Notes under the pieces: model-generated
Databases searched by the model: none
Told to the model about the DNA's origin: nothing
The model's input: only the letters and a program-made list of their open reading frames with translations
Assembly: GCA_965199975.1 (NCBI GenBank)
Contig: OZ241340.1
Location: 992,001-1,056,000, forward strand
Direction: 5' to 3'
Origin: JASLDZ01 sp965199975
GTDB taxonomy: Bacteria; Pseudomonadota; Alphaproteobacteria; Caulobacterales; Caulobacteraceae
Length of the DNA stretch: 64,000 bases
Made by a program: the position numbers and the translations under genes
Part shown: positions 43,878 through 52,792 of the stretch, piece by piece
How the letters are laid out: the number at the start of each line of letters is the position of its first letter
Position numbering within the stretch: position 1 is the first letter of the stretch

Positions 43878-44211
43878 GGTCAGGGGATCCTCTTTGATCG
43901 TCGCGGGCGTCGTGAGCGAGGCAAAAGGTAGACCTTTTTGCCCGGCGGGCCCAAGCCGGCTACGAAACCTCGCCCGCAGCCGACCTCCCAAAACTCATCT
44001 TGAACAGCGGCGATTCGGGAGGGGGAAACGCGAGACAATTTCGGAAGGCGACCTTCCGCCGGTTCTTGGGAGGACGCGATGCTCACGCACGGCAGTCGCC
44101 GAGCCGATCGTTTTTAGGAGGTGGCTCCTGCTTCAGAGCGGGACGGCGCGAAGAGCTACGAAGGCTGAGGCCGTGCATGTCGCACCGCAGAACTAAAGCC
44201 GACTGCCAGGA
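43878..44211. other. 334-base spacer without supported gene
   Basis: A 68-codon minus-strand frame and a 99-codon plus-strand frame exist but read as random translation. No structure noticed. Confidence 0.4.
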
Positions 44212-45150
44212 TTACACAGGCAATTCTAAATGCGAGCCCGCAATGCCTCGACCCGTTTCGCGGCAAGTTTTCACGACCTGTTCGCGCAACCAGCGGTGAG
44301 GTGGATCGGCGTCCAGGCGCGGGTGCCACATCATGTAAACGAACACTTTTGGCGTCGGGATGGGCAGGCCGAACGTGCGTAGGTTCGAGGCCCATCCGCT
44401 GGCCGACAGGCAAGAACTCGGTGCCAGCGCCACTAAATCGGAGCACCGGGCTATAGCCAGCGCGTCGGGAAAGCCGGGGACGACCGCGACGATCTCACGG
44501 ACCAGCCCTAACGCCTCCAACGCCTCGTCGACCGGTCCCGTGCCGGAGCCCCGACGCGAGGCGACGACGTGACCGGGCTCGACATATCGCTCCGGGGTCA
44601 TGGGGCGGTCGAACAGGGGATGGTTGCATCTGACGACGCCCACGAAGCGGTCGCGAAAGAGGAGCTGGCGCCGCAGCTCGGGCGCCACCGCGCCCTCCGC
44701 GCCGATTTCGACGTCGGCCGCTCCCTCCCGCAGCGGGGTTGCGCCCTTGTCCGGCTTGGGCGCGAAGCGCAGGCGCACGCGCGGCGCCGCGTCGCGGACG
44801 GCGGCCACCAACGCCGCGGCGAACAGCGCCACGAAGCCTTCGTTGGCGCGAACGGTGAAGCACCGCTCGAGAGAGGCCAAGTTCAGGCTGACCGACGCTG
44901 GGGCGAGAACCGCCCGCACGTCGCGGGCGAGCTCGTGGACGCGTGCGGCCAGCGCTTGCGCGTAGGGTGTCGGCACGAGAACGCGACCGGCCTGCACCAG
45001 CAACGGGTCGCCAGTCGCCGCCCGAAGCCGCGCCAGCGTGCGGCTGGTGGCGGACGGGCTCAGGCCCAGGCGGCGGGCCGCGCGCGTGACGCTGCGCTCG
45101 GCGAGCAGTACGTCGAGGGCGGCCAGTAGATTGAGGTCGAGGTTGGCCAT
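44212..45150 (-). CDS. LysR family transcriptional regulator
   Basis: 312 residues from the ATG at 45150 (ANLDLNLLAALDVLLAERSV). HTH SVTRAARRLGLSPSATSRTLARLRAATGDPLLV, then a substrate-binding domain. Divergent from the SDR gene with a 127-base spacer, so it probably controls SDR and the following amidohydrolase. The frame is open upstream to 45786, antisense to the SDR gene, but that part is spurious. Confidence 0.92.
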   Translation of the reverse strand: MANLDLNLLAALDVLLAERSVTRAARRLGLSPSATSRTLARLRAATGDPLLVQAGRVLVPTPYAQALAARVHELARDVRAVLAPASVSLNLASLERCFTVRANEGFVALFAAALVAAVRDAAPRVRLRFAPKPDKGATPLREGAADVEIGAEGAVAPELRRQLLFRDRFVGVVRCNHPLFDRPMTPERYVEPGHVVASRRGSGTGPVDEALEALGLVREIVAVVPGFPDALAIARCSDLVALAPSSCLSASGWASNLRTFGLPIPTPKVFVYMMWHPRLDADPPHRWLREQVVKTCRETGRGIAGSHLELPV

Positions 45151-45277
45151 GGCTGAAGCGTAGGCGACAGCGGTCGCGCCGCAAGGCGTCCGACGCAATC
45201 GTGCTTTGCATCGCGTGCGTCTGGCGAGGCGACGCGCGCGCTCCACCTTTCGCGGACCAAGGCGAAAGGTGCGATCC

Positions 45278-45991
45278 ATGACCTCCCCTCCCGATAGTCC
45301 TTCCAAGACCCTCCTGCTCGTCGGAGCCTCCCGGGGCCTGGGCCTCGCCATGGCGGCCGACTTCGTGAACAAGGGTTGGCGCGTCGTCGCCACAGCGCGA
45401 GGGAACGAGCGAACTGGACTCGATGACTTGTCCGACGCGCACGACGGCCGCGTCGTGATCGAGTCGCTGGACATCACCGAACCCGAGCAGATCACCGCCA
45501 TGCACGAGCGCCTCGCGCCCGGCGGCTTCGACATGCTGTTTGTCAACGCCGGAACCGCCAACGCCGACCAGGACGAGACGATCGCGGAGACTTCCACCGA
45601 CGAGTTCGTGCGCGTGATGCTCACCAACGCGCTCGGCGTCATGCGCACGGTGGAGGGCCTGCAGAGCCTAGTGCGTCCCGCCGGCCTCATCGGCGTCATG
45701 TCCTCGGGCCAGGGCAGCGTCGCCAACAACGAGAAGGGCGGCCACGAGGTGTACCGGGGCAGCAAGGCTGCGCTCAACCAATACATGCGCAGCTACGCCG
45801 CCAGGGCCGCCAGCGATGAGCGTGCGCTCGTGCTAATGGCCCCCGGATGGATTCGCACGGAGCTGGGCGGCCCCGACGCGCCCTTAAGCGTGGAGGAGAC
45901 GGTTCCGCTGATCGTCGACACGCTCCTGGAGCAGCAAGGCAGGCCAGGCCTGCGCTTTCTCGACCGGCACGGGGCGACGGTGCCGTGGTGA
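45278..45991 (+). CDS. Short-chain dehydrogenase/reductase
   Basis: 237 residues. Rossmann glycine motif VGASRGLGLAMAADFVNKGW, NAG (VNAGTANAD), catalytic Ser and YxxxK in MSSGQGSVANNEKGGHEVYR then GSKAALNQYM, PGWIRTELGG. Likely NADP-dependent; substrate unknown. First gene after the LysR regulator, 37 bases before the amidohydrolase fragment. Confidence 0.92.
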   Translation: MTSPPDSPSKTLLLVGASRGLGLAMAADFVNKGWRVVATARGNERTGLDDLSDAHDGRVVIESLDITEPEQITAMHERLAPGGFDMLFVNAGTANADQDETIAETSTDEFVRVMLTNALGVMRTVEGLQSLVRPAGLIGVMSSGQGSVANNEKGGHEVYRGSKAALNQYMRSYAARAASDERALVLMAPGWIRTELGGPDAPLSVEETVPLIVDTLLEQQGRPGLRFLDRHGATVPW

Positions 45992-46028
45992 CGCAAGCCC
46001 AGGATCGCCATCGCTTTAGAGCCCACCA

Positions 46029-46336
46029 TTGCGCCTGATCGCGATCGAAGAGCACATCCTGCCGGCCGAGGTGCGGGAGGCGTGGGCCGTCGCACCGCCC
46101 CCGCACGATCCCGTGTCCGCCCTGGCCGACGGGGGCGAGACCGGCGCCCGGCTCGCCGACCTGGGCGAAGGCCGGCTGGCGCTGATGGACGAGCAGGGCG
46201 TGGACGTGCAGGTCCTCTCCCTCACCACCCCCGGGCTGCACAACCTGGAGCCGGTCGCCGCCGTCGAGTCGGCCCGTTTCGTGAACGACCTCATCGCGGA
46301 GACGTGCGCGCGGCACCCTGACCGGTTTCAGGGCTT
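46029..46336 (+). pseudogene. Amidohydrolase (PF04909 type), 5' part, split by insertion
   Basis: Starts MRLIAIEEHILPAEVREAWA, holds LALMDEQGVDVQVLSLTTPG and ARFVNDLIAETCARHPDRFQ, the typical N-terminal third of 2-amino-3-carboxymuconate-semialdehyde-decarboxylase-type amidohydrolases (the metal motif is here EEH). After the DRFQGL codons the frame hits foreign sequence. The missing remainder is found 2.2 kb further on. Confidence 0.85.
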
Positions 46337-46358
46337 AAGGAGGTAACGCCCGTGGCGC

Positions 46359-46635
46359 TTAACGCTTGATTACGCGGCAGTTTCGGCCCGGAATTACACC
46401 CTGATATGAAGGGTTGCCTTTACGGTCGAAGATGACCCCAACGTTGACATCGTCGTTACTCTGCACAAGGTATCCTCCTCCGTTTGATGGATACTTCTTT
46501 CCTTGCACAAGGATGTAGGTGTCTTTGACACCACCCTCATGGATGGTAATAGGACCGTACTTACAAAGGTGCAGCATGGCATGCGCCTGACGCCAGGAAC
46601 ATTGGGACGATGAGAGCTTTAACTGTAGACTTCAT
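46359..46635 (-). pseudogene. Lipoprotein inhibitor, degenerate second copy
   Basis: ATG at 46635 (KSTVKALIVPMFLASGACHA, lipobox ASGAC). Compared with the intact copy (47151-47489) about 20 codons after the lipobox are missing and one base is lost near 46577, so the remainder YGPITIHEGGVKDTYILVQG and then GNPSYQGVIPGRNCRVIKR is read in another frame. Clear paralogue of the intact gene. Confidence 0.75.
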
Positions 46636-46646
46636 CTTTATGAGCC

Positions 46647-46944
46647 TCAACCTGACCTTGCCGGAAGGAGAATATAGTAAGGTCGCGGCCTAAACCGCTC
46701 CTTTTCAGCTGTCGTGCCGTGCTATGAACAGCGCTGCCTTTGCCAAAGAATGGGCCGCTCAGCTTGTTTATCCAAGGCAGGTTATTCGGACTAGAGCAAT
46801 GAGGATCAGAATTGGCGAAGTCCAGGTTGGTGCCGACAATAGAGGCCCTGCTCTGGGCGCGCTCGATCAAATACGCATTCACCAGCTTGCCGGTAACGTT
46901 CAAGACGCGCTCGGACGCTGTCTGCCCGACGCGACTGTGCTCTA
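46647..46944 (-). pseudogene. Hydrolase C-terminal part, degenerate second copy
   Basis: Reads KLVNAYLIERAQSRASIVGT, NLDFANSDPHCSSPNNLPW and INKLSGPFFGKGSAVH, near-identical in layout to the C-terminus of the intact-order hydrolase (ADKLVNAYLNERANGRASIV ...). A single-base deletion after GKGSAVH changes frame; corrected, it would end RPYYILLPARSG at 46647, 11 bases before the second lipoprotein gene, the same spacing as in copy one. The N-terminal and catalytic parts are absent. Confidence 0.75.
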
Positions 46945-47150
46945 ACCTTCTTGATTGACAGCCCGTTACACGTTCTCTCCAGGAATAGAGGCTATCACGG
47001 AGCTCGAAAGGTCTACACTCGACGGGTCTACAGATGCAACATGAACAAAGCTATGCCGCGAACGTTAACCACAATTGAACTGCCGAACGTCGCATTATTA
47101 GCGAAGCGCTGGTCGTAGCGTCCGCCCATAATTCACATTATGTTTAGAGG
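46945..47150. other. 206-base A/T-richer spacer between the two cassettes
   Basis: No coding frame with protein character; it separates the lipoprotein gene of copy one from the hydrolase fragment of copy two and probably marks the duplication junction. Confidence 0.4.
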
Positions 47151-47489
47151 CTAATGGCGACTGACGCGGCAGTTGCGGCCCGGGATTTCGCCCCGATACG
47201 ACGGGTTGCCTTGACGGTCAAACATCATAACGACATCAATGTCGTCTTTGCTTTGCACAAAGTTCTCTCCGCCATACGATGGGTACTTTTTCCGGTTCAC
47301 GACAATGTAAATATCGTCGATGCCACCTTCATGAACAGTGATGGAGCCGTATTTACCGAAGGTGCAGGTATGTTCAGTATAATTATCACTTTGCTCAGAC
47401 CGTTTAGTCGAGGCTGATTTAACAGCAACGTGACACGCGCTTGAAAACAAAAGCATCGGAATAACAACGACTTTAATCGTAAATTTCAT
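47151..47489 (-). CDS. Lipoprotein, probable periplasmic inhibitor of the adjacent hydrolase
   Basis: 112 residues. Lipoprotein signal KFTIKVVVIPMLLFSSACHV with lipobox FSSAC, a Ser/Lys/Thr linker, then a compact beta domain with two further cysteines (HTCTFGKYGSITVHEGGIDD, YPSYGGENFVQSKDD, GEIPGRNCRVSRH). Starts 12 bases after the hydrolase stop. A membrane-anchored periplasmic partner of a peptidoglycan hydrolase is best read as immunity; family not recognised. Confidence 0.75.
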   Translation of the reverse strand: MKFTIKVVVIPMLLFSSACHVAVKSASTKRSEQSDNYTEHTCTFGKYGSITVHEGGIDDIYIVVNRKKYPSYGGENFVQSKDDIDVVMMFDRQGNPSYRGEIPGRNCRVSRH

Positions 47490-47501
47490 TTCCCGCGAAC
47501 C

Positions 47502-48419
47502 TTAGCCTAGCTTTGCTGGAAGTAAGATGTAATAAGGTCTTGGCCTAAATTTCTGCTTATCGGCAGTCGTGCCGTGCCGGTGCACCGCGCTGCCTTTGCC
47601 GAAGGATGGGCCACTCAGCTTGTTGATCCAGCCGAGATTATTTGAACTTGAGTAATGAGGGTCGGGATTGGCGTAGTCTAGATTCGTCCCGACGATAGAA
47701 GCTCTTCCATTAGCGCGCTCGTTCAGGTAGGCATTTACTAGCTTATCAGCAAAGCCCGTAATGTATCTGGAAGGTATCTGTTCGACGCGATTGTGTCGAC
47801 CTATCCCGATAGAATCCTTGGCGTTCCACGCTGGCGGACCGTTAACATCAGAGAACTGCTTGCGGGCGTTGACGACGTCCGCGATCGTGTCTCCCCAATG
47901 GCCAGACGCCAAGCGATTGAGGATCGTGTCGATGATCCCGTAGGCCTGATCTGGTCCGGCCCGAGGGACCCATTCGGTCTGAAGCGTCTTCTTCAGGTCC
48001 AGGATATCCTTGGTCGTCAGCTGGATAGCGCGCGCCGGAGGAACGGCGCGGTGAATAATCGGCGCCTGAGCGGTGGGCTAAGTCGCGGCGACAGGCGCGG
48101 CCTCCGTCGACTTGGAGGGCGGAGCCCTGGTTGACGCATGGTTCAGAGAACGGAAGCTCGTCTGCCGATGATGTGGATGGTTCAGCATCCGCCAAGTCTG
48201 GCGTCGCGGCTCAACCAACCCGTCCGGGTAATGCATGAATCGGCTCTGAAACGCCACGATCGCGCTCAGCGTTCGACGGCCGCACGACCCATCTACTATG
48301 CCGGGATGCCAGCCAGCTGTCGTCAAAAGCGATTGGATCAAACAGACATCGAAATATCCGTTACCACCTCCGGCTCCAACGCTATCATGCAGAACAGGCA
48401 TGGATCTTTCTACGATCAA
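47502..48419 (-). pseudogene. PG-binding domain plus SleB-like cell-wall hydrolase, in-frame TAG
   Basis: The ATG at 48419 opens a peptidoglycan-binding domain 1 (YFDVCLIQSLLTTAGWHPGI, VDGSCGRRTLSAIVAFQSRF) and a linker. TAG at 48078-48080 interrupts; the same frame then continues QAPIIHRAVPPARAIQLTTK, DQAYGIIDTILNRLASGHWG, DTIADVVNARKQFSDVNG (SleB/cell-wall-hydrolase-like core), to RPYYILLPAKLG. Restored length 305 residues. No signal peptide. A Gln, Glu, Lys, Ser or Trp codon changed to TAG would explain the break. The downstream fragment alone could start at an ATG-like codon near 47912 and may still be made. Confidence 0.75.
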
Positions 48420-48540
48420 GCCGCGGCAATTGCGTCTGGCGACGCTAACCCAGGTGTGGCCGGGGTCAAGTCGCGATGCGTAGCAAGCCGCTGCCCATTG
48501 AGCACGAGACCTACCCGCCGTCGAGCGGCTGGAGGTGAGG

Positions 48541-49337
48541 CTGCTGGCGTCGCTTCAGCCGGCCTGCCCACGTCCGATCCGCAGGCCGCGCCGCGCGAGC
48601 TGGAACGCGCCGTCCGCGAGCTAGGTCTGAAGGGCGCGCTTCTCTGCGGTCGTACGCGGGAGCGCCACCTCGATCACGCCGAGTTGCGCCCCATGCTGGC
48701 CAAAGCGGCGGAGCTGGGCGTCCCGCTTTTCATCCATCCGCAGACACCGCCGCCCGCCGTGCGCGAGGCGAGCTACTCGGGCTTGGGTGAGTCGGCGGAC
48801 CTCGCGCTCGCCGCCTTCGGCCTCGGCTGGCACTACGAGGCCGGGCTGGAGTGGGTGCGCCTCGCGGTGGCGGGCGTATTCGACGAGCTGCCCGACCTGC
48901 AGGTGATCCTTGGCCACTGGGGCGAGGTGGTGCTTTTCTACCTGGAACGGACGTCAGCGGTGCTGGACCACGCGCTGGAACTCGAGCATCCACTCGTCGA
49001 GTACGCACGCCGCAACCTCTTCGTCACCGGCAGCGGCATGTGGAGCGACGCATACCTCCTCCGCTGCCTGGACGTTGTCGGCCCCGAGCGCCTGCTCTTT
49101 TCTACAGACTACCCCTACCAGTATCGGCCCGGTGGCGGTGCTCGTCGCTTCTTGGAAGCGACCCCGCTGGACCTGCATGACCGAGAGGCCCTTGCTTACG
49201 GCAACTGGGAGCGGTTGACGGCAGCCATGGCCCGACACCTCTACGGAGACCCAATCGGGTCGCAAGCACGAGTTGGCTCCGCGGCGACGAGTGGACGTCC
49301 GCCCTCCCAAAAACCCTCGTTTGCGAGAGGACAGTAG
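48541..49337 (+). pseudogene. Amidohydrolase (PF04909 type), 3' part
   Basis: Resumes with LPTSDPQAAPRELERAVREL and holds PMLAKAAELGVPLFIHPQTP, GVFDELPDLQVILGHWGEVV, LFSTDYPYQYRPGG (metal/catalytic Asp), and GNWERLTAAMARHLY. Together with 46029-46336 it gives one complete amidohydrolase. The final 25 residues look altered. The frame is open upstream into the insertion by chance. Confidence 0.85.
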
Positions 49338-49804
49338 GCCACCTCTGAGACACGGGATCGTTTGGCCTCAGGGTATATGGCGACAAACGCACTCTGTGCG
49401 ACATGCGCCCGAACGCCGTGCCGTCGATGAAGCGAAGCCGGCGCTGGAGTCAGGGGTACGGCGTTCTTGCTGGCGCTGACGCGAAGGGGGTGTGTGCCTC
49501 GAGGCGCTCCTTGGCAGAGGCCGCTTTCGGGCAGGAAGGGGTTGATCGACCGCCCGATGCCGCCAACCGGCACCTTTGACTCATAGCGGCGGATCGGAAC
49601 GTCCGCTGTCGGGCAGGTCGCCATGCCGGCCGCTCAGGCCGGCGGCATCGGAAATTTCTGACTCTTCGGTGACCTTGCAATATCCGCTCTTAGCCCAGTG
49701 AAGTGGGAGACGGACGGCACGCCGCTCGCTGACGTGGTGCTCTGCGAACCAGTACGATCGTAGTTAGCTAAGTAGGTGTGAGCGACTGAAAACGCGCCGC
49801 CGCT
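49338..49804. other. 467-base stretch without supported gene
   Basis: Overlapping short frames on both strands read as random translation. No hairpin of note. It separates the amidohydrolase remnant from the PIN-methyltransferase operon. Confidence 0.4.
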
Positions 49805-50302
49805 TCACAGAACCTGGTAGCGCAGCTCCGGGATCGCCGGGACGAAGCGCTTGATTAGGCGGTCGTCGCTCGTGATCAGGCGATAGTTGCGCTCGACCGC
49901 CTGGGCGACGAGCCAAAGGTCGTTGTCGTCAATCTGCAGGGTCTTGCTGGAGGCTCGGTCCTTCCAGTCCTCAACCCAGCGCGGGATTCGACTGCCAAGG
50001 TCGAGCCAGTGATGGGCCATGCGCGCCTTGAGCTCGCCATAGGCCTCGGCGGTGTGGCCATTGATCTCGGCCAGCGGGAAGCGGTCGGCCTGGTCGAGGG
50101 TCTGGCGGATATGAGCCAAGTCTTGGCCAGCCAGGGCGGCGGCCTCCATGCCATAGCGCAGCTCGGCCATGACCACGACCGAGACATATTGGGGATCGCC
50201 CGGATCGATGGCCTCCAAGGCGGTGCGCACAGTGGTGTGGTTGGGCCGCCGCGCGTCGAACAGCACGGAGATGATGTTGGTGTCGAGCAGATGGAAATCC
50301 AT
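49805..50302 (-). CDS. PIN-domain nuclease (VapC-like) in a methyltransferase operon
   Basis: 165 residues. The four PIN acidic residues are present: Asp7 (FHLLDTNIISVLF), Glu47 (VMAELRYGME), Asp128 (DDNDLWLVAQAV), Asp146 (LITSDDRLIKRF). Its ATG abuts the TAG of the methyltransferase gene, so both are translated together. VapC toxins normally have a VapB antitoxin directly upstream; none is present, and the methyltransferase takes that place. A nuclease tied to the methyltransferase activity is an attractive reading but unproven. Confidence 0.9.
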   Translation of the reverse strand: MDFHLLDTNIISVLFDARRPNHTTVRTALEAIDPGDPQYVSVVVMAELRYGMEAAALAGQDLAHIRQTLDQADRFPLAEINGHTAEAYGELKARMAHHWLDLGSRIPRWVEDWKDRASSKTLQIDDNDLWLVAQAVERNYRLITSDDRLIKRFVPAIPELRYQVL

Positions 50303-52792
50303 CTAACCGACGAACCGTGCCAAGGCTTCGATCTCGTCCTGAGGCAGGGGTTTGAAGACCTGGGTCACCCAGGCGCCGAGATTGGCGCGATGGGCTTGGC
50401 TCAGCCACTCGTGTAGCGGCATGTAAGCCTTGAAGTCGGGCGGGAACCAGCCAGGGAAGTCGTGCCGGACGGGACGCGCGAACCCGTCGAAGAAGTTCAG
50501 CACCCGCCGCTCCAGGCGCGGCGGCAGGTCGTAACCGCGCAGGACGATGGCGTCGATCTCCATCAGCAAACGATTGAGCCGGACCTCATCGGTCGCATGC
50601 AGCAGCCCGTACTCCTCGACCAAAGCCTGCTCGTAGGCCTTCACCGCCGCGTCCAGGGCGGCGTGATCGAGGCGACCGGGCAAGGGGAGGGTCGCCAGCA
50701 TCGCGTTGGTGAAGTCGTGGTCGGTCGTCTGCTCGGTGACATAGGCGTTAGCTAGCGGGCCGTTGACGATCGCCGCCAGCGCCCGGCCGCTGAACTCCCC
50801 GGTCGGCCACAGGGCGGTGAACTGCTGGGACGCGGCTAGCCCCTTTTCGTCAAAGGCGCCGGCTAGGCGCCAGGGCCCGCGCGAGCTGCGCTGGTTGTTG
50901 ATCAGGACCTTGGGCCGGTTCCAGGGACGGTTGAGCGGCCCTGGGTAAAGGGCCGCCGCTGGATCGAAGTCTAGCCAGGTCGTGGCCTGAATCTCAAAGG
51001 GCGCGAGGCTGGCGCTGGGCTTAAAGACGCCCGCCCGGAGATTGGGCCCTGGCCGCGCACGGGTGCCGTCGCTTTGGACCCGCCATTGCAGGCCGCGATA
51101 GATATCGGCATGGGCTCCCAGCCGCGGCCCGGTTGCCAGATAGCTCCAAACCTCGTCGAGCGCCCCGACCCAAAGGCGGCCTTGACCCGCATCTCGCGTC
51201 AGAGCGCGGCTGGCCGATACCACGTTCGAGCCTAGGAAGGCTTCTCGGTCGGCGTCGCGAACCTCGCGCGCGGTCAGACGGACGGTGCGCAGGTCGTTGT
51301 CCCTGCGGGCTTTGGCGATGATCAGTGCGGACGGGTAGGTGGCGTTCTCGAACACCCGGTCGGGTAGGGAGACCAGTTCGATCTCCTGATACGTAGCGGC
51401 GAGACGCTGGCGTACCTTGGCGTACTGCTTTTGCAGCAGGACCCCGCGCGGCAGCACGAACCCAAGAGCCAGTGGGCACGCATCAAGTGCGGTCTCCAGC
51501 GCCACGATCCCCTTGGAAGGGGACCGCGCGAACGCCGCGGGATAGGCCGTCCGTTCGTCCTGGTCGAAATCCTCGAATGGCGGGTTGCAGAGCACGACGG
51601 TGGCGCCGGTCAGCACATGCGCCAGGGCGCCGTCCCTGAAGAGATCGCGCGACTGGATCTTCCAGCCGTTGGCGTTGGGATAGTCGGCCAGGATCAGTGA
51701 CAGGGTCGCCACTTCGCAGGCGAAGACGTCGAGCTCGGCGCCGGCCAGGCGCGCGGTCAGATAGCCGTGACGGCGCTCGGCCGACCAATCGGCCGGCAAC
51801 TGGTCGCGCATCTGACGCAGCGCCGCGATCAGAAAGATGCCCGCCCCCGCGAATGGCTCGACGACGCGCATGGCGTCGATGTCGAACTGGGCTAGGTCGA
51901 TGGCGTCTAGGACATATTCGGCCACGGCGCGGGGCGTGCTGTGGGTGCCGAACATCCTGCGGGTGTCGGCGGTCACCAGGGTGTTTTCGTAGACGAAGGC
52001 CAGGCTGTCAGCGGAAATGTTGCGCAGGTTAACCGCGGCCTGGAACGCGGCCCAGGCGGCGGCTGCCTTGGCCGGATCGACCAGGTCCCCGCCTTGGGGC
52101 AGGACGGGCAAGTGATAGTAGGTCTCGATGCCCGCCAGCACCGAGCCGACATCGTCCAGGGCCCAGCTGGAGGCGTCCGGGTGCAGGCGGTCGGAGAGGA
52201 TCTTGGCCGCCAGCAAACGGAAGGTCGTGCGGAACGCCGCGCGCTGCGGCTCGGGGCCAGCGTCGGGTGCTGCGAGTAGGCCGAGGACCTCGGTCAGCAC
52301 GCGCTGGAGCTTGACTTGGACCTCCGACTCAATGGCCGGCATCAGCCCCAGATCGACGAAGTCCAGCTGGTAAGCGCCGCGCCCCGCGCCTTGGGCCTTC
52401 GCCCGGTGCAGGGCCTGGGGCGACCAGCTGTCGGCGTGACGGGCGAAAAGGTCGTCGATCTGCTCGATCGCCACGCGCTCGAGCGGCCGTGGCCGGGCGC
52501 GCGCCTCTACGGCCCATACCCCGACCTCGCCGGAGGAATCGATGGCCAGGAAGACGGGCGCGCCCAGCGCCCGACGCTCCATGATCGCCTGGGCCGGGTC
52601 GGCCGCGCCGGCGATTACCCCGAAGGCGGCTGAGCGAAACGACTCGGGAAGCTGGGTGAAGACGGCCAGGTCGACGGCGCGCGCTTCGCCGCCCGGCGAT
52701 AAGACGTCGGCGAACGCATAGTCGCGCAGCCGCCGGTCGCTGGCGTAGCCCAGACGGTCGAGGGCCGCTTCGATTTTCCGCAAGGCCTTCAC
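50303..52792 (-). CDS. N6-adenine DNA methyltransferase, 829 residues
   Basis: Gamma-class amino-methyltransferase: motif X region FGTHSTPRAVAEYVLD (281-296), motif I VEPFAGAGIFLIAAL (FAGAG 314-318), motif III-like IQSRDLF, catalytic NPPF at 403-406, then a long target-recognition half. The first 150 residues look like the N-terminal nuclease-like domain of type IIG/I enzymes but no D/ExK triad can be found, so it appears to be a methylase without restriction nuclease. The start overlaps the regulator stop by 4 bases; the PIN gene follows without gap. Confidence 0.9.
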   Translation of the reverse strand: MKALRKIEAALDRLGYASDRRLRDYAFADVLSPGGEARAVDLAVFTQLPESFRSAAFGVIAGAADPAQAIMERRALGAPVFLAIDSSGEVGVWAVEARARPRPLERVAIEQIDDLFARHADSWSPQALHRAKAQGAGRGAYQLDFVDLGLMPAIESEVQVKLQRVLTEVLGLLAAPDAGPEPQRAAFRTTFRLLAAKILSDRLHPDASSWALDDVGSVLAGIETYYHLPVLPQGGDLVDPAKAAAAWAAFQAAVNLRNISADSLAFVYENTLVTADTRRMFGTHSTPRAVAEYVLDAIDLAQFDIDAMRVVEPFAGAGIFLIAALRQMRDQLPADWSAERRHGYLTARLAGAELDVFACEVATLSLILADYPNANGWKIQSRDLFRDGALAHVLTGATVVLCNPPFEDFDQDERTAYPAAFARSPSKGIVALETALDACPLALGFVLPRGVLLQKQYAKVRQRLAATYQEIELVSLPDRVFENATYPSALIIAKARRDNDLRTVRLTAREVRDADREAFLGSNVVSASRALTRDAGQGRLWVGALDEVWSYLATGPRLGAHADIYRGLQWRVQSDGTRARPGPNLRAGVFKPSASLAPFEIQATTWLDFDPAAALYPGPLNRPWNRPKVLINNQRSSRGPWRLAGAFDEKGLAASQQFTALWPTGEFSGRALAAIVNGPLANAYVTEQTTDHDFTNAMLATLPLPGRLDHAALDAAVKAYEQALVEEYGLLHATDEVRLNRLLMEIDAIVLRGYDLPPRLERRVLNFFDGFARPVRHDFPGWFPPDFKAYMPLHEWLSQAHRANLGAWVTQVFKPLPQDEIEALARFVG

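Larger units (their letters stand above)
46337..48540. mobile_element. 2.2 kb insertion of hydrolase-inhibitor cassettes inside the amidohydrolase gene
   Basis: Everything between the two amidohydrolase halves is on the minus strand and of clearly lower GC: a PG-binding/SleB-like hydrolase gene (with a TAG), a lipoprotein gene, and a degenerate second copy of the hydrolase 3' part plus lipoprotein gene. No transposase, no terminal inverted repeats and no clear target duplication could be seen; exact ends are uncertain by about 20 bases. It looks like a toxin-immunity cassette with a displaced duplicate. Confidence 0.65.

Noticed and set aside
14535..48080. Stop-codon recoding to explain in-frame TAG/TAA
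   Set aside because: TAG, TAA and TGA all end intact genes in the window, and no suppressor tRNA was seen; nonsense mutations in decaying genes are simpler.
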